The notes: generated from the letters alone by a model not told the origin. A DNA stretch of 64,000 bases from Klebsiella indica (GCF_005860775.1 NZ_VCHQ01000034.1:25932-89931), one strand, 5' to 3'; shown: positions 1-12,211, numbered from the stretch's first letter. Program-made: numbers and translations.

Positions 1-2
1 TG

Positions 3-1766
3 CTGCGTATCATCGGCACTTTTATCGGTTGCTTTGCCGCGCTGGCGATTACAATGTTGATGATCCGCGCACCGCTGCTTATGTTGCTGGTTTGCTGCCT
101 GTGGGCGGGATTCTGCACCTGGATTTCATCACTGGTACGAGTAGAAAACTCTTATGCCTGGGGGCTGGCGGGTTATACCGCGCTTATCATTATCATCACT
201 ATCCATGAAGAGCCGATGCTGGCGCCACAATTTGCCGTCGAACGCTGCAGCGAAATTGTGGTTGGTATCGTCAGTGCAATCATGGCCGACCTGGTGTTTT
301 CACCGCGTTCGATAAAAAAAGAGATCGACCTTGAGCTGGATAATCTGCTGATTGCGCAATATCGTCTGATGCAGCTTTGCGTGGCCCACGGCGACAAAGA
401 GGAAACCGACAGCGCCTGGGGCGCGCTGGTTCGCCGAACAAATGCAATGGAAGGCATGCGCAGTAATTTGATCATGGAGTCTTCACGCTGGGCAAAGGCC
501 AATCAGCGCCTGAAGGCAATCAATACCCTTTCGTTGACTTTAATTACCCAGGCCTGTGAAACCTATTTAATTCAGAATACACGGCCTGAGATGGTTACCA
601 GTGATTACCGTGAACTGTTTGCCGAGCCGGTTGAAACCGTTCAGGATGTGCACCGACAACTCAAGCGCATGCGCCGTTTTCTTACCTGGAAAGGGGAGCA
701 TAATACGCCGGTGACGATTTACAGTTGGGTTGGTGCTGCGACGCGTTATTTGTTATTAAAACGAGGCGTTGTCGGTAATACTAAAATCAGCCGTATTGAG
801 GATGAGGTGCTACAGGGCGAGGTGGTTGTTAAAGCTGAGTCTGCTGAGCGTCATCATGCGATGGTCAACTTCTGGCGTACTTCGATCTCTTGTATCCTTG
901 GTACGCTGTTCTGGCTGTGGACCGGCTGGACTTCGGGGAGTGGGGCAATGGTGATGATTGCTGTCGTCACCTCGCTGGCGATGCGTCTGCCCAATCCGCG
1001 GATGGTGGCGATTGATTTCCTTTATGGCACGCTGGCCGCTTTGCCGTTGGGCGCACTGTTTTTCCTTGTGATCATGCCTGCGACCCAGCAAAGTATGCTG
1101 TTATTATGCATCAGCCTTGCGGCGATGGCGTTTTTTATCGGCATTGAGGTACAAAAACGGCGGCTGGGATCGCTGGGGGCGCTGGCCAGCACGATCAATA
1201 TTCTGGTGCTCGATAATCCGATGCAGTTTGAGTTTAACCAGTTCCTCGATAGCGCATTAGGGCAGATCGTGGGATGTTTCCTCGCGCTGATGGTCATATT
1301 GCTGGTGCGCGATAATTCGCGGGCCCGCACCGGGAGGGTCCTGCTCAACCAGTTTGTCTCCGCGGCAGTGTCGTCGCTGACGACCAATATGACACGGCGT
1401 AAAGAGAACCATTTACCGGCACTCTATCGCCAGCTTTTTCTATTGCTGAATAAGTTTCCGGGCGATATCGCCCGTTTTCGTCTGGCGCTGACCCTGATCA
1501 TCGCACATCAGCGTTTGCGTGATGCGCCGGTTCCCATAAACGATGATTTGTCGGCGTTTCATCGGCAGCTACGTCGTACGGCGGATCGCGTTATTTCCGC
1601 CAGTAATGATGATAAGCGGCGCTACTATTTTACCCGTCTGCTTAATGAGCTGGATATTTATCAGCAAAAATTGCAGCAATGGGACGCGTCTGGGCAGGTG
1701 ACCGAACCTGTACGCAGGCTGGTGGAGGTACTCCATAAATATCAGCATGTTCTCACCAGCAGTTAG
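3..1766 (+). CDS. aaeB: AaeB, p-hydroxybenzoic acid efflux pump subunit (5' end outside window)
   Basis: The reading frame is open from base 3, so the gene is cut by the window edge. About 587 of the roughly 655 residues usual for AaeB are present. AaeB is an inner-membrane protein of the aromatic acid exporter family (FUSC-like). With the periplasmic adaptor AaeA it exports hydroxylated aromatic carboxylic acids. Two blocks of hydrophobic helices flank a long cytoplasmic region, and the segment around [16 protein letters not shown] starts the second block. The C-terminal cytoplasmic tail ends at TAG 1766. aaeA and aaeX would lie to the left. Identification rests on strong similarity to E. 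coli AaeB and on its place next to yhcO. Confidence 0.93.
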   Translation: MRIIGTFIGCFAALAITMLMIRAPLLMLLVCCLWAGFCTWISSLVRVENSYAWGLAGYTALIIIITIHEEPMLAPQFAVERCSEIVVGIVSAIMADLVFSPRSIKKEIDLELDNLLIAQYRLMQLCVAHGDKEETDSAWGALVRRTNAMEGMRSNLIMESSRWAKANQRLKAINTLSLTLITQACETYLIQNTRPEMVTSDYRELFAEPVETVQDVHRQLKRMRRFLTWKGEHNTPVTIYSWVGAATRYLLLKRGVVGNTKISRIEDEVLQGEVVVKAESAERHHAMVNFWRTSISCILGTLFWLWTGWTSGSGAMVMIAVVTSLAMRLPNPRMVAIDFLYGTLAALPLGALFFLVIMPATQQSMLLLCISLAAMAFFIGIEVQKRRLGSLGALASTINILVLDNPMQFEFNQFLDSALGQIVGCFLALMVILLVRDNSRARTGRVLLNQFVSAAVSSLTTNMTRRKENHLPALYRQLFLLLNKFPGDIARFRLALTLIIAHQRLRDAPVPINDDLSAFHRQLRRTADRVISASNDDKRRYYFTRLLNELDIYQQKLQQWDASGQVTEPVRRLVEVLHKYQHVLTSS

Positions 1767-1844
1767 CAGCGAATCACTATACTTAATCATCAGAGTAACG
1801 ACTCTACCACCAGCGTGCAGAGAGACGCCGGATCAGGGGAGATA

Positions 1845-1871
1845 TACCCAAAATAATTCGGGTTGCAGGTG
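1845..1871 (+). repeat. Dispersed enterobacterial intergenic motif
   Basis: The stretch TATACCCAAAATAATTCGGG continued by TTGCAGG resembles a short motif I remember as common between genes in enterobacteria (TACCC, AAATAATTCGAG, TTGCAG). It lies between aaeB and yhcO, just before the yhcO start. A related version is at 32894-32923. Its function is unknown. The identification is from memory. Confidence 0.45.
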
Positions 1872-1888
1872 TGGACAGGATGCGTGTG

Positions 1889-2164
1889 ATGATGACTTAT
1901 ACCTTTGACTTTGATGGCATAATCGAGCAGCAGGATTTTTATCGCCAGTTTTCGCGTACCTTTGCTTTAGAACGTGAGAAAGTGAATAACCTTGATTCGC
2001 TGTGGGACGCGGTGACCGGCGGGTTGCTGCCAGTACCGCTGGAGATTCAGTTTATTCATTTAAACGATAATCAGCGTCGGCGATTTGGCGCATTAATTTT
2101 GCTGTTTGATGAAGCGGAAGAAGAGCTGGAAGGCGCGCTGCGTTTTAATCTGCGTCAGGCATAA
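1889..2164 (+). CDS. yhcO: YhcO, barstar-family protein
   Basis: This small acidic protein of 91 residues has the barstar fold signature: an N-terminal YTFDFDGI strand, a central [19 protein letters not shown] segment and a C-terminal acidic helix. Barstar proteins inhibit barnase-like ribonucleases, but no partner RNase gene is adjacent and the role of YhcO is not established. Upstream ATGs at 1871 and 1880 are in frame. I chose 1889 because AGGA sits about 8 bases before it and the resulting N-terminus MMTYTFDF lines up with E. coli YhcO. A terminator follows immediately. Confidence 0.85.
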   Translation: MMTYTFDFDGIIEQQDFYRQFSRTFALEREKVNNLDSLWDAVTGGLLPVPLEIQFIHLNDNQRRRFGALILLFDEAEEELEGALRFNLRQA

Positions 2165-2188
2165 AAAGGCCCCTGACAGAGCAGGGGC
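2164..2188. terminator. Bidirectional terminator between yhcO and the DUF1471 gene
   Basis: GCCCCTG at 2169-2175 pairs with CAGGGGC at 2182-2188 over a 6-base loop. The run of A before it gives a U-tract on the minus strand, so it best serves the convergent DUF1471 gene and probably also yhcO. Confidence 0.7.
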
Positions 2189-2214
2189 AAGTCGTCGGAT
2201 AAGACGACGAGGGT

Positions 2215-2481
2215 TTATTTGTACAACTCAGCCGTTGCGTGCCAGCTATCGCCAGTACGGGCTTCAATAATACGGTAGCTGCTGGCGCCTTCTTTCTCGG
2301 CCTTAGCCGCCAGTTGTTGACGCATATCCATCGGGGCGCTGCCTACCTGAGAAATAGAGACGGTACCCATGGACTGCAGATTTTGTGCCTGCTCTGCGTT
2401 CACTTGGTTGACTGCCGCATTCGCGCCGAAAGAGAGAACGGATGCCAGTCCCAGGGATGCGATAATCATTGCGCTTTTCAT
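2215..2481 (-). CDS. YhcN-like DUF1471 periplasmic protein, first tandem copy
   Basis: The protein has 88 residues. It has a signal peptide (MKSAMIIASLGLASVLSF, likely cleaved after ANA) and a DUF1471 domain of the BhsA/McbA/YhcN family: GTVSISQVGSAPMDMRQQL, then ASSYRIIEARTGDSWHATA and a terminal ELYK. Such proteins are small periplasmic factors linked to stress response and biofilm. The start at 2481 is chosen for GGAG eight bases upstream; the longer frame to 2505 would spoil the signal peptide. It is a paralogue of the neighbouring yhcN (2584-2847) and looks like a tandem duplication. Confidence 0.85.
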   Translation of the reverse strand: MKSAMIIASLGLASVLSFGANAAVNQVNAEQAQNLQSMGTVSISQVGSAPMDMRQQLAAKAEKEGASSYRIIEARTGDSWHATAELYK

Positions 2482-2583
2482 GATCTTTTCTCCAACCTTA
2501 GTCATTGCAGCGGCAGGAGGTTGCGATCAACCTGGCCGCTGAAGAGATTCTGTATTCAGTTAATTATCAACTCTCATTAAATC

Positions 2584-2847
2584 TTATTGATAAAGTTCAG
2601 CCGTGGCGTGCCACTGGTCACCAGCGTGCGCTTCGATAATGCGATAAGAAGAAGCTCCTTTTTCTTGCGCTTTCTGGTTCAGCATTTCGCGCATGTCCAT
2701 CGGGGAGGAACTGACTGCGCTAACGGAAACGGTACCGATGGCCTGCCGGCCTTGAGCCTGTTCGCCGTTGATAACATCAGCGGCGAAAGCACCAAAAGAG
2801 AGGACAGAGAGGATGCTCAGTATTGCTACAGTGGTTTTGATTTTCAT
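2584..2847 (-). CDS. yhcN: YhcN, DUF1471 periplasmic stress protein
   Basis: The protein has 87 residues, the usual length. It starts MKIKTTVAILSILSVLSFG, a signal peptide almost identical to E. coli YhcN, and is probably cleaved after AFA. The DUF1471 core follows, with GTVSVSAVSSSPMDMREML and YRIIEAHAGDQWHATAELYQ. E. coli YhcN is linked to hydrogen peroxide and cytoplasmic acid stress. Start 2847 has GAGG eight bases upstream; the frame is open further up to 2904 but that extension is not signal-like. The gene has its own AT-rich upstream region, so it need not be co-transcribed only with the second copy. Confidence 0.9.
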   Translation of the reverse strand: MKIKTTVAILSILSVLSFGAFAADVINGEQAQGRQAIGTVSVSAVSSSPMDMREMLNQKAQEKGASSYRIIEAHAGDQWHATAELYQ

Positions 2848-3164
2848 GATATTGACCTCGTCGAATCTTTTTGTCAGGGGCTTTTGTTTCGTGACCCCTA
2901 TCACAAAATCAAGTATACACTAATAACTGAAAATATTAATACCGTGCTAATTATTTCTATCAATAATGATTACAAAGAAGTATCTTTCTTATAACGTATA
3001 AGAATTACAAATATCATCGTTTGGCCGTTATTACCTGATATATTCAATTAAATCATTATGATAGATGGATTTGATCTTTTGTGCGTTTTAGACTGAACCA
3101 TTAGGTAAAGGAATGTATAGAGGCGAAAAAACACACAAAATGTTAAAGAAATGATAATTTTTTG
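2848..3164. promoter_or_regulatory. AT-rich intergenic region upstream of yhcN
   Basis: This gap of over 300 bases between argR and yhcN, both on the minus strand, is strongly AT-rich. It should hold the yhcN promoter. I found no open frame of note and no clear operator. Confidence 0.4.
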
Positions 3165-3196
3165 AAAGGCATCCCCCTGGCGCTAACCAGAGGGAC
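3165..3196 (-). terminator. Probable argR terminator
   Basis: On the minus strand, CCCTCTGG and CCAGGGGG form a stem with one unpaired base just after the argR stop codon. Only a short T-run follows, so termination may be weak. Confidence 0.45.
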
Positions 3197-3201
3197 GTCG
3201 T

Positions 3202-3675
<474 letters not shown>

Positions 3676-3703
3676 TCACCCAATTATGGTGGTAAAAACC
3701 GTC

Positions 3704-3738
3704 TTATTATGCATAAGAATGCATTTTTATGCAAATAA
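3704..3738 (-). promoter_or_regulatory. ARG boxes in the argR promoter
   Basis: Overlapping AT-rich palindromes (TTATGCATAAG, then ATGCATTTTTATGCA, then AAATAA) resemble tandem 18-bp ARG boxes separated by a few bases. Their place about 30 bases upstream of argR fits the known autoregulation of ArgR. The assignment is by pattern only. Confidence 0.65.
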
Positions 3739-5022
<1,284 letters not shown>

Positions 5023-5039
5023 CGTTTAACGAAAAGGGA

Positions 5040-5065
5040 AGCCGGGGCCTGCGCTCCGGCTTTTT
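5040..5065 (+). terminator. mdh terminator
   Basis: AGCCGG pairs with CCGGCT around a 14-base interval, followed by TTTTT. It lies 18 bases after the mdh stop codon. Confidence 0.85.
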
Positions 5066-5295
5066 ACGCGCTTCTCTGGCTCCTTAATGACTGCAAATCT
5101 GTCTTTTGACTGGCAGGTGCCAGCGAGAGCTATGGCAAAAGTCGCTCCGGGATGTTTGCATGAATGATGCCGCGGGAACATCAGATCGCGTGGCCTGTGT
5201 GGTGGTCGCTGATGACCGTAACCGGGTTTCTGGTCAGATCCCCGGTCAGGGCTAAATTTGCTGACTAAAAGCGTTCCCTTGTCCGGGCGAGCTTG

Positions 5296-6357
5296 TTAAT
5301 TTGTTGCCGGATATTCCTGTACGATGACATGCAGGGTGATTTTTTTATCGTCACGCATAATGACCACCGGAATTTCCGATCCCGGGCGAATCTCCGCCAC
5401 CTGATCCATGGTTTCCAGCGCCGAAACGGCTGGCTTATTGTTAACCGAGATAATCACGTCGTTGGCGCGGATCCCCGCCAGGGCGGCTGGCCCATCCGGT
5501 GCGACGCTGTTCACCACGATCCCCTGGATCTGATCGAGACTGCCGCCACCTTGCGTATGCAGTGGCGCAATCTCTCGACCACTGATACCTATGTAGCCAC
5601 GGATGACGCGACCATCACGGATCAGCTTATCCATAATCTTGGTTGCCAGTTGAAAAGGAATGGCAAAACCGATCCCCTCCGGCGTTTCGCCATCGTTACT
5701 TTTATCAAATGAAAGGGTGTTGATCCCCATCAGTTCGCCCAGCGAATTCACCAGCGCGCCGCCGGAGTTACCGTGGTTGATTGACGCGTCGGTCTGCAGG
5801 AAGTTCTGCCGTCCGGTGGGGTTGAGGCCGATACGACCGGTGGCGCTGATAATTCCCTGGGTAATGGTCTGCCCGAGGTTGTACGGGTTACCAATCGCCA
5901 GCACGACGTCACCAATATGCGGCACACGTTTTGGGTTAATCGGGATGACAGGCAGGCCACCGCTGGCGTTGATTTTTAACACCGCCAGATCGGTAAGGGA
6001 GTCGGAACCGACCAGGAGCGCTTCAAAAACCCGACCATCCTGCAATGCGACGATAATCTGGTCCGCATCGTTAATAACGTGCTTATTCGTCAGAATATAA
6101 CCACGTTGGTCCATTATGACACCGGACCCGAGAGTCAACTGATTATGGCTGCTGCTATTAAGGGCGCGATTATAGACGTTGACCACCGCAGGGGCGGCGC
6201 GACGAACGGCAGAATTATAGCTGGCGGGGGATTCATCCGCGCTATCGTACTCTGTGGTCGGCGAAAGGTGCCATTGGCGTAGCGAAGGCATAACGGCCAA
6301 TAATACTCCCCCGACGATCAGACCGATGATTATCGAACGTAAAAGCTTTCCAGGCAT
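5296..6357 (-). CDS. degS: DegS, site-1 protease of the sigma-E stress response
   Basis: DegS is a trimeric HtrA-family serine protease anchored in the inner membrane. When its PDZ domain senses unfolded outer-membrane porins it cleaves RseA, releasing sigma E. The 353-residue protein has an N-terminal anchor (LLRSIIIGLIVGGVLLAVM), then the trypsin-like domain with the triad His in TNKHVI, Asp in SLTDLAVL and Ser in GNSGGALV, then one PDZ domain. I chose 6357 because MPGKLLRS matches the family start; the frame is open to 6399. The ribosome binding site is weak. It lies downstream of degQ on the same strand, 85 bases apart. Confidence 0.96.
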   Translation of the reverse strand: MPGKLLRSIIIGLIVGGVLLAVMPSLRQWHLSPTTEYDSADESPASYNSAVRRAAPAVVNVYNRALNSSSHNQLTLGSGVIMDQRGYILTNKHVINDADQIIVALQDGRVFEALLVGSDSLTDLAVLKINASGGLPVIPINPKRVPHIGDVVLAIGNPYNLGQTITQGIISATGRIGLNPTGRQNFLQTDASINHGNSGGALVNSLGELMGINTLSFDKSNDGETPEGIGFAIPFQLATKIMDKLIRDGRVIRGYIGISGREIAPLHTQGGGSLDQIQGIVVNSVAPDGPAALAGIRANDVIISVNNKPAVSALETMDQVAEIRPGSEIPVVIMRDDKKITLHVIVQEYPATN

Positions 6358-6442
6358 GATGCAGATATCGTTGGTGAATGGACAGTCGCAGCATAACACG
6401 ACTTATCCGGACATCGCACGGTATGCGATGTCCGGAAGCGAG

Positions 6443-7810
6443 TTAATGCAGGAGCAGATAAATGCTTTCATTACCGCGGATAACGTTCAGCGCGATGACC
6501 GTTGGTTTGTTTTCCAGCATTTTTCGCAGTTCCGCAATGGAATGAATACGCTCTCGGTTGAGGCCGATAATCATATCGTCTTTATGTAGCCCTGCCTGCG
6601 CCGCAGGACTGCCTTTATCGACGCTATCAATGAGCACGCCCTGAGTTCCATCTTTCATCTTACCGTCGCTTAATGATGCACCCTGTAAGGCGGGAGTAAT
6701 GAGCTCCGCGCTGGCGGTTGATGAGGTGCTCTTATCCAGCGTGACATCGACATCAATATTTTTACCGTCACGCAGCAGCCCTAACTTCACTTTGGTTCCG
6801 GGTTCTGTGGTCGCGATGCGGGAACGCAGTTCGGCGAAGCTACTGAGCGGTTTGCCGTTCAGGCTGACGATAACGTCACCGGATTTGACCCCTGCCTTCG
6901 CGGCGCCGGAGCCTGGCAGAACTTCGCTGACAAATGCGCCGCGCTGAACGTTAAGGTTCATCGCTTTGGCGATATCCGCGCTCATCTCCATGCCTTTAAT
7001 CCCCAGCAGACCGCGTTTGATTTCACCAAATTGGATCAGCTGCTGGGCAAGGGTTCTGGCCATATTGCTTGGGATCGCAAAACCAATGCCGATGCTGCCG
7101 CCGCTCGGGGCCAGAATAGCGGTGTTGATACCGATCAGCTCACCGTTGAGATTTAATAGCGCACCGCCAGAGTTGCCGCGGTTGATGGAAGCATCGGTCT
7201 GAATGAAGTTTTCCAGCCCCTCAAGGTTCAGCCCGCTACGCCCGAGGGCGGAAATAATCCCGGAAGTGGCGGTTTGTCCGAGACCGAACGGGTTGCCAAC
7301 GGCGACGGCGAAATCCCCCACCCGCAGTTTGTCAGAATCGGCAATTGCGATTTGGGTCAGATTACTGGGTTTTTGTATCTGCAGCAGGGCGATATCACTC
7401 TGTTCATCGCTGCCGACCAGCTTTGCGTCAAATTCGCGGCCATCATTGAGCTGGACGCTGATTTTCTGCGCGTGGGCGATGACGTGATTATTGGTTAACA
7501 CGTAGCCTTTCGCCGCATTAATAATGACGCCGGACCCAAGGCCTTCAAAAGGCTGAGCCTGCTCTTGCGGCACGTTGTCGCCAAAATACTTTTTCAACTC
7601 TTCCGGCATATTCTGGGTCGGCGAGGCCGAGCCTTCGACCTGTATGCTGACCACCGCCGGTAACACTTTTTCCAGCATCGGCGCAAGGCTTGGCAATGCG
7701 CCCTGACCGGGAACCTGTGTCGGTAATGATGCCGCAGCCGGAGGTAAGGCGGACAACGATAACCCAATGCTTAACGCTAACGCACTCAACAGCAAAGTCT
7801 GTTTCTTCAT
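6443..7810 (-). CDS. degQ: DegQ, periplasmic serine endoprotease
   Basis: This HtrA-family protease/chaperone of 455 residues degrades misfolded periplasmic proteins. The start at 7810 gives the signal peptide MKKQTLLLSALALSIGLSLS; the longer open frame to 8179 is not protein-like. The catalytic triad is His in TNNHVIAHAQ, Asp in QSDIALLQ and Ser in GNSGGALLNLNGEL. Two PDZ domains follow. The segment just before the protease core (SASPTQNMPEELKKYFGDNVPQ as two short blocks) differs from the E. coli and Salmonella versions I remember, which argues against those genera. It is upstream of degS. Confidence 0.96.
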   Translation of the reverse strand: MKKQTLLLSALALSIGLSLSALPPAAASLPTQVPGQGALPSLAPMLEKVLPAVVSIQVEGSASPTQNMPEELKKYFGDNVPQEQAQPFEGLGSGVIINAAKGYVLTNNHVIAHAQKISVQLNDGREFDAKLVGSDEQSDIALLQIQKPSNLTQIAIADSDKLRVGDFAVAVGNPFGLGQTATSGIISALGRSGLNLEGLENFIQTDASINRGNSGGALLNLNGELIGINTAILAPSGGSIGIGFAIPSNMARTLAQQLIQFGEIKRGLLGIKGMEMSADIAKAMNLNVQRGAFVSEVLPGSGAAKAGVKSGDVIVSLNGKPLSSFAELRSRIATTEPGTKVKLGLLRDGKNIDVDVTLDKSTSSTASAELITPALQGASLSDGKMKDGTQGVLIDSVDKGSPAAQAGLHKDDMIIGLNRERIHSIAELRKMLENKPTVIALNVIRGNESIYLLLH

Positions 7811-7982
7811 TAGATGCTGGCTCTCATAACCTGAGGTGTATGGAAAACGTCCCGAATAGCCTGATGTTATTGAATTTTCGATCAGGTAACAATGTGATCG
7901 ATGTTTAAATTGTAGCTGGGATGAAAGGGGGAGACGGGCGCAGGAGATACGCCCGGAAAATATTTTTATTACTGAGGGCGCA

Positions 7983-8381
7983 TTAGTCGTGTTTGACACC
8001 GCCGCGCAGCAGGCCGGACGCGCCTTCAGAATAATCACGCGGCATTTGCACCGGCGCTTGATCGTTGCCCGCTTCTGACTCCGCCAGTCGGTTACGGAAA
8101 GGATTGGCGTCAGCCATGCTGTCCGGCAAAAGGGTACTGGAGCTTTTCGCCATATGCTGGTACAGCTGGCGATAGTCACGTGCCATGTTATCCAGAAGCT
8201 CGGCGCTCTGGGCGAAATGGCTCACCAGTTCTTCACGGTACTCTTCCAGCTCTGCTTTATTCTTTTCCAGTTCGAATTGCAGAGCCTGTTGTTGGCGTAA
8301 TTTGCGGTTGCCAAAACGCATAGCGACGGCGCCAATGATAATACCGACAACTAGCCCAATTAGCGCATATTCCCAGGTCAT
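7983..8381 (-). CDS. zapG: ZapG (YhcB), membrane-anchored division-associated protein
   Basis: The protein has 132 residues. It has a single N-terminal transmembrane helix (ALIGLVVGIIIGAVAM) followed by a long charged coiled coil (about residues 25-85) and a disordered tail ending in GLLRGGVKHD. The family (DUF1043) links cell envelope synthesis to division in E. coli. Start 8381 (MTWEYAL) has GGGAG six bases upstream, better placed than the ATG two codons earlier. It is divergent from zapE. Confidence 0.93.
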   Translation of the reverse strand: MTWEYALIGLVVGIIIGAVAMRFGNRKLRQQQALQFELEKNKAELEEYREELVSHFAQSAELLDNMARDYRQLYQHMAKSSSTLLPDSMADANPFRNRLAESEAGNDQAPVQMPRDYSEGASGLLRGGVKHD

Positions 8382-8571
8382 GAACATCTCCCGTTGTTTT
8401 GTGGTTCCGTAGGGTGGTTTTGAGGCTCTCCGCCTGCGCCCGATAATGCCACTATAACCGCTAATTCTACAGAAGTGGAATCCTGGCGTATCATCGCGTA
8501 GTGTAGAACGGCCTTTTTTTCGTCAATCGTGAGCTACGGCACGACGGTTTTCAAGGAATAACAAGTAGATC

Positions 8572-9705
8572 ATGCAAAGCCTGTCCCCAACATCGCGTTA
8601 CCTTTCTGCCCTCAAAGAGGGTCATTACCAACCTGACGACGTTCAGCAAGAAGCGGTTAGTCGTCTTGATACCATTTACCAGGAATTACAGAATAAGCCC
8701 GCCGCCGTGCCGCAAAATGAGGGCGGTCTGCGGGCAAAACTCGGTAAGCTGCTGGGTAGACGTCAGTCTGCCGCTGAGCCAGTCGCGGTGCGTGGCCTCT
8801 ATATGTGGGGCGGGGTGGGGCGGGGGAAAACCTGGCTGATGGATATGTTCTATCAAAGTTTGCCTGGCGAGCGTAAACAGCGTCTGCATTTTCACCGTTT
8901 TATGCTGCGCGTCCACGAAGCGTTAACCACTCTGCAGGGGCACAGCGACCCGCTGGAGATCGTTGCCGACCGCTTTAAAGCTGAAACGGATGTGCTCTGT
9001 TTTGATGAGTTTTTTGTTTCTGACATCACCGACGCGATGCTGCTTGGCGGCCTGATGAAAGCGCTGTTCGCGCGCGGCATTACTCTGGTGGCGACGTCGA
9101 ACATCCCGCCGGACGAGTTGTACCGAAACGGTCTTCAGCGTGCCCGTTTCCTGCCCGCCATTGACGCGATCAAGCAGCATTGCGATGTAATGAACGTGGA
9201 TGCCGGTATTGATTACCGTTTGCGCACGCTGACCCAGGCGCATCTGTGGCTGTCGCCGCTGAACGCAGAGACGCAGCAACAGATGGATAAGCTTTGGCTG
9301 GTTCTGGCGGGGGCGAAGCGTGAGCAAACGCCTACGCTGGAGATAAACCATCGTCCTCTGCCGACGCTGGGCGTAGAAAACCAGACGCTGGCCGCTTCTT
9401 TTACGACGCTGTGTATGGATGCGCGTAGCCAGCATGACTATATTGCGCTTTCTCGCCTGTTTCACACCGTGATGCTCTTTGATGTTCCGGTTATGACGGC
9501 GCAGCTTGAGAGCGAAGCGCGGCGATTTATCGCGCTGGTGGATGAGTTTTACGAACGTCACGTCAAGCTGGTGGTCAGTGCGGCGGTGCCGCTGTATGAC
9601 ATTTACCAGGGCGAACGGCTGAAATTCGAATTCCAGCGCTGTTTATCGCGTTTGCAAGAGATGCAGAGCGAAGAGTATCTGAAGCGGGAGCATTTACCGG
9701 GCTAA
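8572..9705 (+). CDS. zapE: ZapE, cell division ATPase
   Basis: This AFG1-like P-loop ATPase of 377 residues associates with FtsZ and supports constriction under oxygen limitation and at high temperature in E. coli. It has a Walker A motif GGVGRGKTWLMD at about residues 82-93, Walker B VLCFDEFFV at about 142-150 and the sensor segment VATSNIPPDELY. It is cytoplasmic, with membrane association under stress. It is transcribed divergently from zapG and upstream of rplM, which has its own promoter. Confidence 0.95.
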   Translation: MQSLSPTSRYLSALKEGHYQPDDVQQEAVSRLDTIYQELQNKPAAVPQNEGGLRAKLGKLLGRRQSAAEPVAVRGLYMWGGVGRGKTWLMDMFYQSLPGERKQRLHFHRFMLRVHEALTTLQGHSDPLEIVADRFKAETDVLCFDEFFVSDITDAMLLGGLMKALFARGITLVATSNIPPDELYRNGLQRARFLPAIDAIKQHCDVMNVDAGIDYRLRTLTQAHLWLSPLNAETQQQMDKLWLVLAGAKREQTPTLEINHRPLPTLGVENQTLAASFTTLCMDARSQHDYIALSRLFHTVMLFDVPVMTAQLESEARRFIALVDEFYERHVKLVVSAAVPLYDIYQGERLKFEFQRCLSRLQEMQSEEYLKREHLPG

Positions 9706-9754
9706 AAACGGGGACAAATCACATAAAGGGGTCGATCTTTGACCTCGACTTCTC

Positions 9755-10353
<599 letters not shown>

Positions 10354-10365
10354 TCGGGATTATAG

Positions 10366-10761
<396 letters not shown>

Positions 10762-10790
10762 TTGTTTTCTGCTTGTGCAGAACAATTTGC

Positions 10791-10818
10791 GAAAAAACCC
10801 GCTTCGGCGGGTTTTTTT
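10791..10818 (+). terminator. rplM-rpsI terminator
   Basis: AACCCGC, tetraloop TTCG, GCGGGTT, then a run of seven T. The UUCG loop is a very stable hairpin. Confidence 0.95.
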
Positions 10819-11073
10819 ATGAATTAATCAGCCACTTTCTCTCTATAATCGCCCCGTTATTACTACTTTTTCAGCATTTCCAGAATCCCCTCACCACAAC
10901 GTCTGCAAAATCTGGTAAACTATCATCCAATTTTCTGCCCAAATGCAGGTGATTGTTCATTTTTTGTCTGGATGATGGGCGGAAATGATGTCACGCAAAT
11001 GGGGTTTTTACATCTGGCTGGCCATATGTGGTCGGCAGCAGTACAAAAATTCTGAATATACCTGGAGGTTTTC

Positions 11074-11712
11074 ATGGCTGTCGCTGCCAACAAACGTTCG
11101 GTAATGACGCTGTTTTCTGGTCCTACTGACATCTATAGCCATCAGGTCCGCATTGTGCTGGCCGAAAAAGGTGTTAGTTTTGAGATAGAGCACGTGGAGA
11201 AGGACAACCCGCCTCAGGATCTGATTGACCTCAACCCGAATCAAAGCGTACCGACGCTTGTGGATCGTGAGCTCACTCTGTGGGAATCTCGCATCATTAT
11301 GGAATACCTGGATGAGCGTTTCCCGCATCCGCCGTTAATGCCGGTTTATCCGGTGGCCCGTGGGGAAAGCCGTCTGTACATGCATCGTATCGAAAAAGAC
11401 TGGTATTCGCTGATGAATACCATTCAGACGGGTACTGCCGCGCAGGCTGATGCAGCGCGTAAGCAGTTGCGTGAAGAGCTGCTGGCGATTGCGCCGGTGT
11501 TCACGCAGAAGCCATACTTCCTGAGCGATGAGTTCAGCCTGGTTGATTGTTACCTGGCTCCGCTGCTGTGGCGTTTGCCGGTGCTCGGTGTCGAGCTGGT
11601 TGGCGCAGGGGCGAAAGAGCTCAAAGGCTATATGACTCGCGTATTTGAACGTGACTCCTTCCTCGCATCTTTAACTGAAGCCGAGCGTGAAATGCGCCTT
11701 GGTCGAGGCTAA
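11074..11712 (+). CDS. sspA: SspA, stringent starvation protein A
   Basis: SspA has a GST fold and binds RNA polymerase sigma-70 holoenzyme. It activates stationary-phase and acid-resistance functions and phage P1 late transcription in E. coli. The 212-residue protein has an N-terminal thioredoxin-like domain (MTLFSGPTDIYSHQVRIVLAEKG, VPTLVDRELTLWESRIIMEYLDERFP). The C-terminal helical domain includes the family-conserved PHPPLMPVYPVARGE surface. TGGAGG precedes the ATG by about 5 bases. It is in operon with sspB, which starts immediately after its stop codon. Confidence 0.97.
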   Translation: MAVAANKRSVMTLFSGPTDIYSHQVRIVLAEKGVSFEIEHVEKDNPPQDLIDLNPNQSVPTLVDRELTLWESRIIMEYLDERFPHPPLMPVYPVARGESRLYMHRIEKDWYSLMNTIQTGTAAQADAARKQLREELLAIAPVFTQKPYFLSDEFSLVDCYLAPLLWRLPVLGVELVGAGAKELKGYMTRVFERDSFLASLTEAEREMRLGRG

Positions 11713-11715
11713 ATG

Positions 11716-12204
11716 ATGGACGTATTACAGCTGACGCCGCGTCGCCCGTATCTGTTACGGGCGTTTTATGAATGGCTGCTGGATAACCAGTTGACTCCGC
11801 ATCTGGTTGTTGACGTGACGCTGCCGGGAGTAATTGTCCCGATGGAGTACGCTCGCGATGGGCAAATTGTGCTTAATATTGCCCCACGCGCTGTCGGTAA
11901 TCTGGAACTGGCCAACGACGAAGTGCGTTTCAACGCGCGTTTTGGCGGCGTGCCGCGCAATGTCTCTGTTCCGATGGCTGCTGTGCTGGCGGTTTATGCG
12001 AGAGAGAATGGCGCCGGAACCATGTTCGAACCGGAAGCAGCCTATGACGCGGACGTTAGCAGCCTGAACGATGACGAAGAGCAGTCTGACAGCGAAACGG
12101 TCATGTCGGTGATTGATGGCGATAAGCCGGATAATCACGATGACGATCCTGATGACACGCCGCCTCCTCGTGGCGGGCGTCCGTCGCTACGTGTTGTGAA
12201 ATAA
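11716..12204 (+). CDS. sspB: SspB, ClpXP adaptor for ssrA-tagged proteins
   Basis: SspB tethers ssrA-tagged polypeptides to ClpXP. The 162-residue protein has the folded substrate-binding domain (RRPYLLRAFYEWLLDNQLTPHLV through GAGTMFEPE). An acidic linker of about 45 residues follows, and then the C-terminal ClpX-docking module RGGRPSLRVVK. Two ATG codons are adjacent (11713 and 11716); I chose the second because it gives the family N-terminus MDxLQLTPRRPY. It is translationally coupled to sspA. Confidence 0.96.
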   Translation: MDVLQLTPRRPYLLRAFYEWLLDNQLTPHLVVDVTLPGVIVPMEYARDGQIVLNIAPRAVGNLELANDEVRFNARFGGVPRNVSVPMAAVLAVYARENGAGTMFEPEAAYDADVSSLNDDEEQSDSETVMSVIDGDKPDNHDDDPDDTPPPRGGRPSLRVVK

Positions 12205-12211
12205 TCCTTTC

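Noticed and set aside
5160..5255. 31-codon frame between mdh and degS
   Set aside because: No ribosome binding site, no recognisable feature and no evidence of selection. The 5066-5295 gap shows nothing else I can support.
7811..8179. Long 5' extension of the degQ frame
   Set aside because: The true start at 7810 opens with a proper signal peptide; the extension runs into zapG DNA and does not look like protein.
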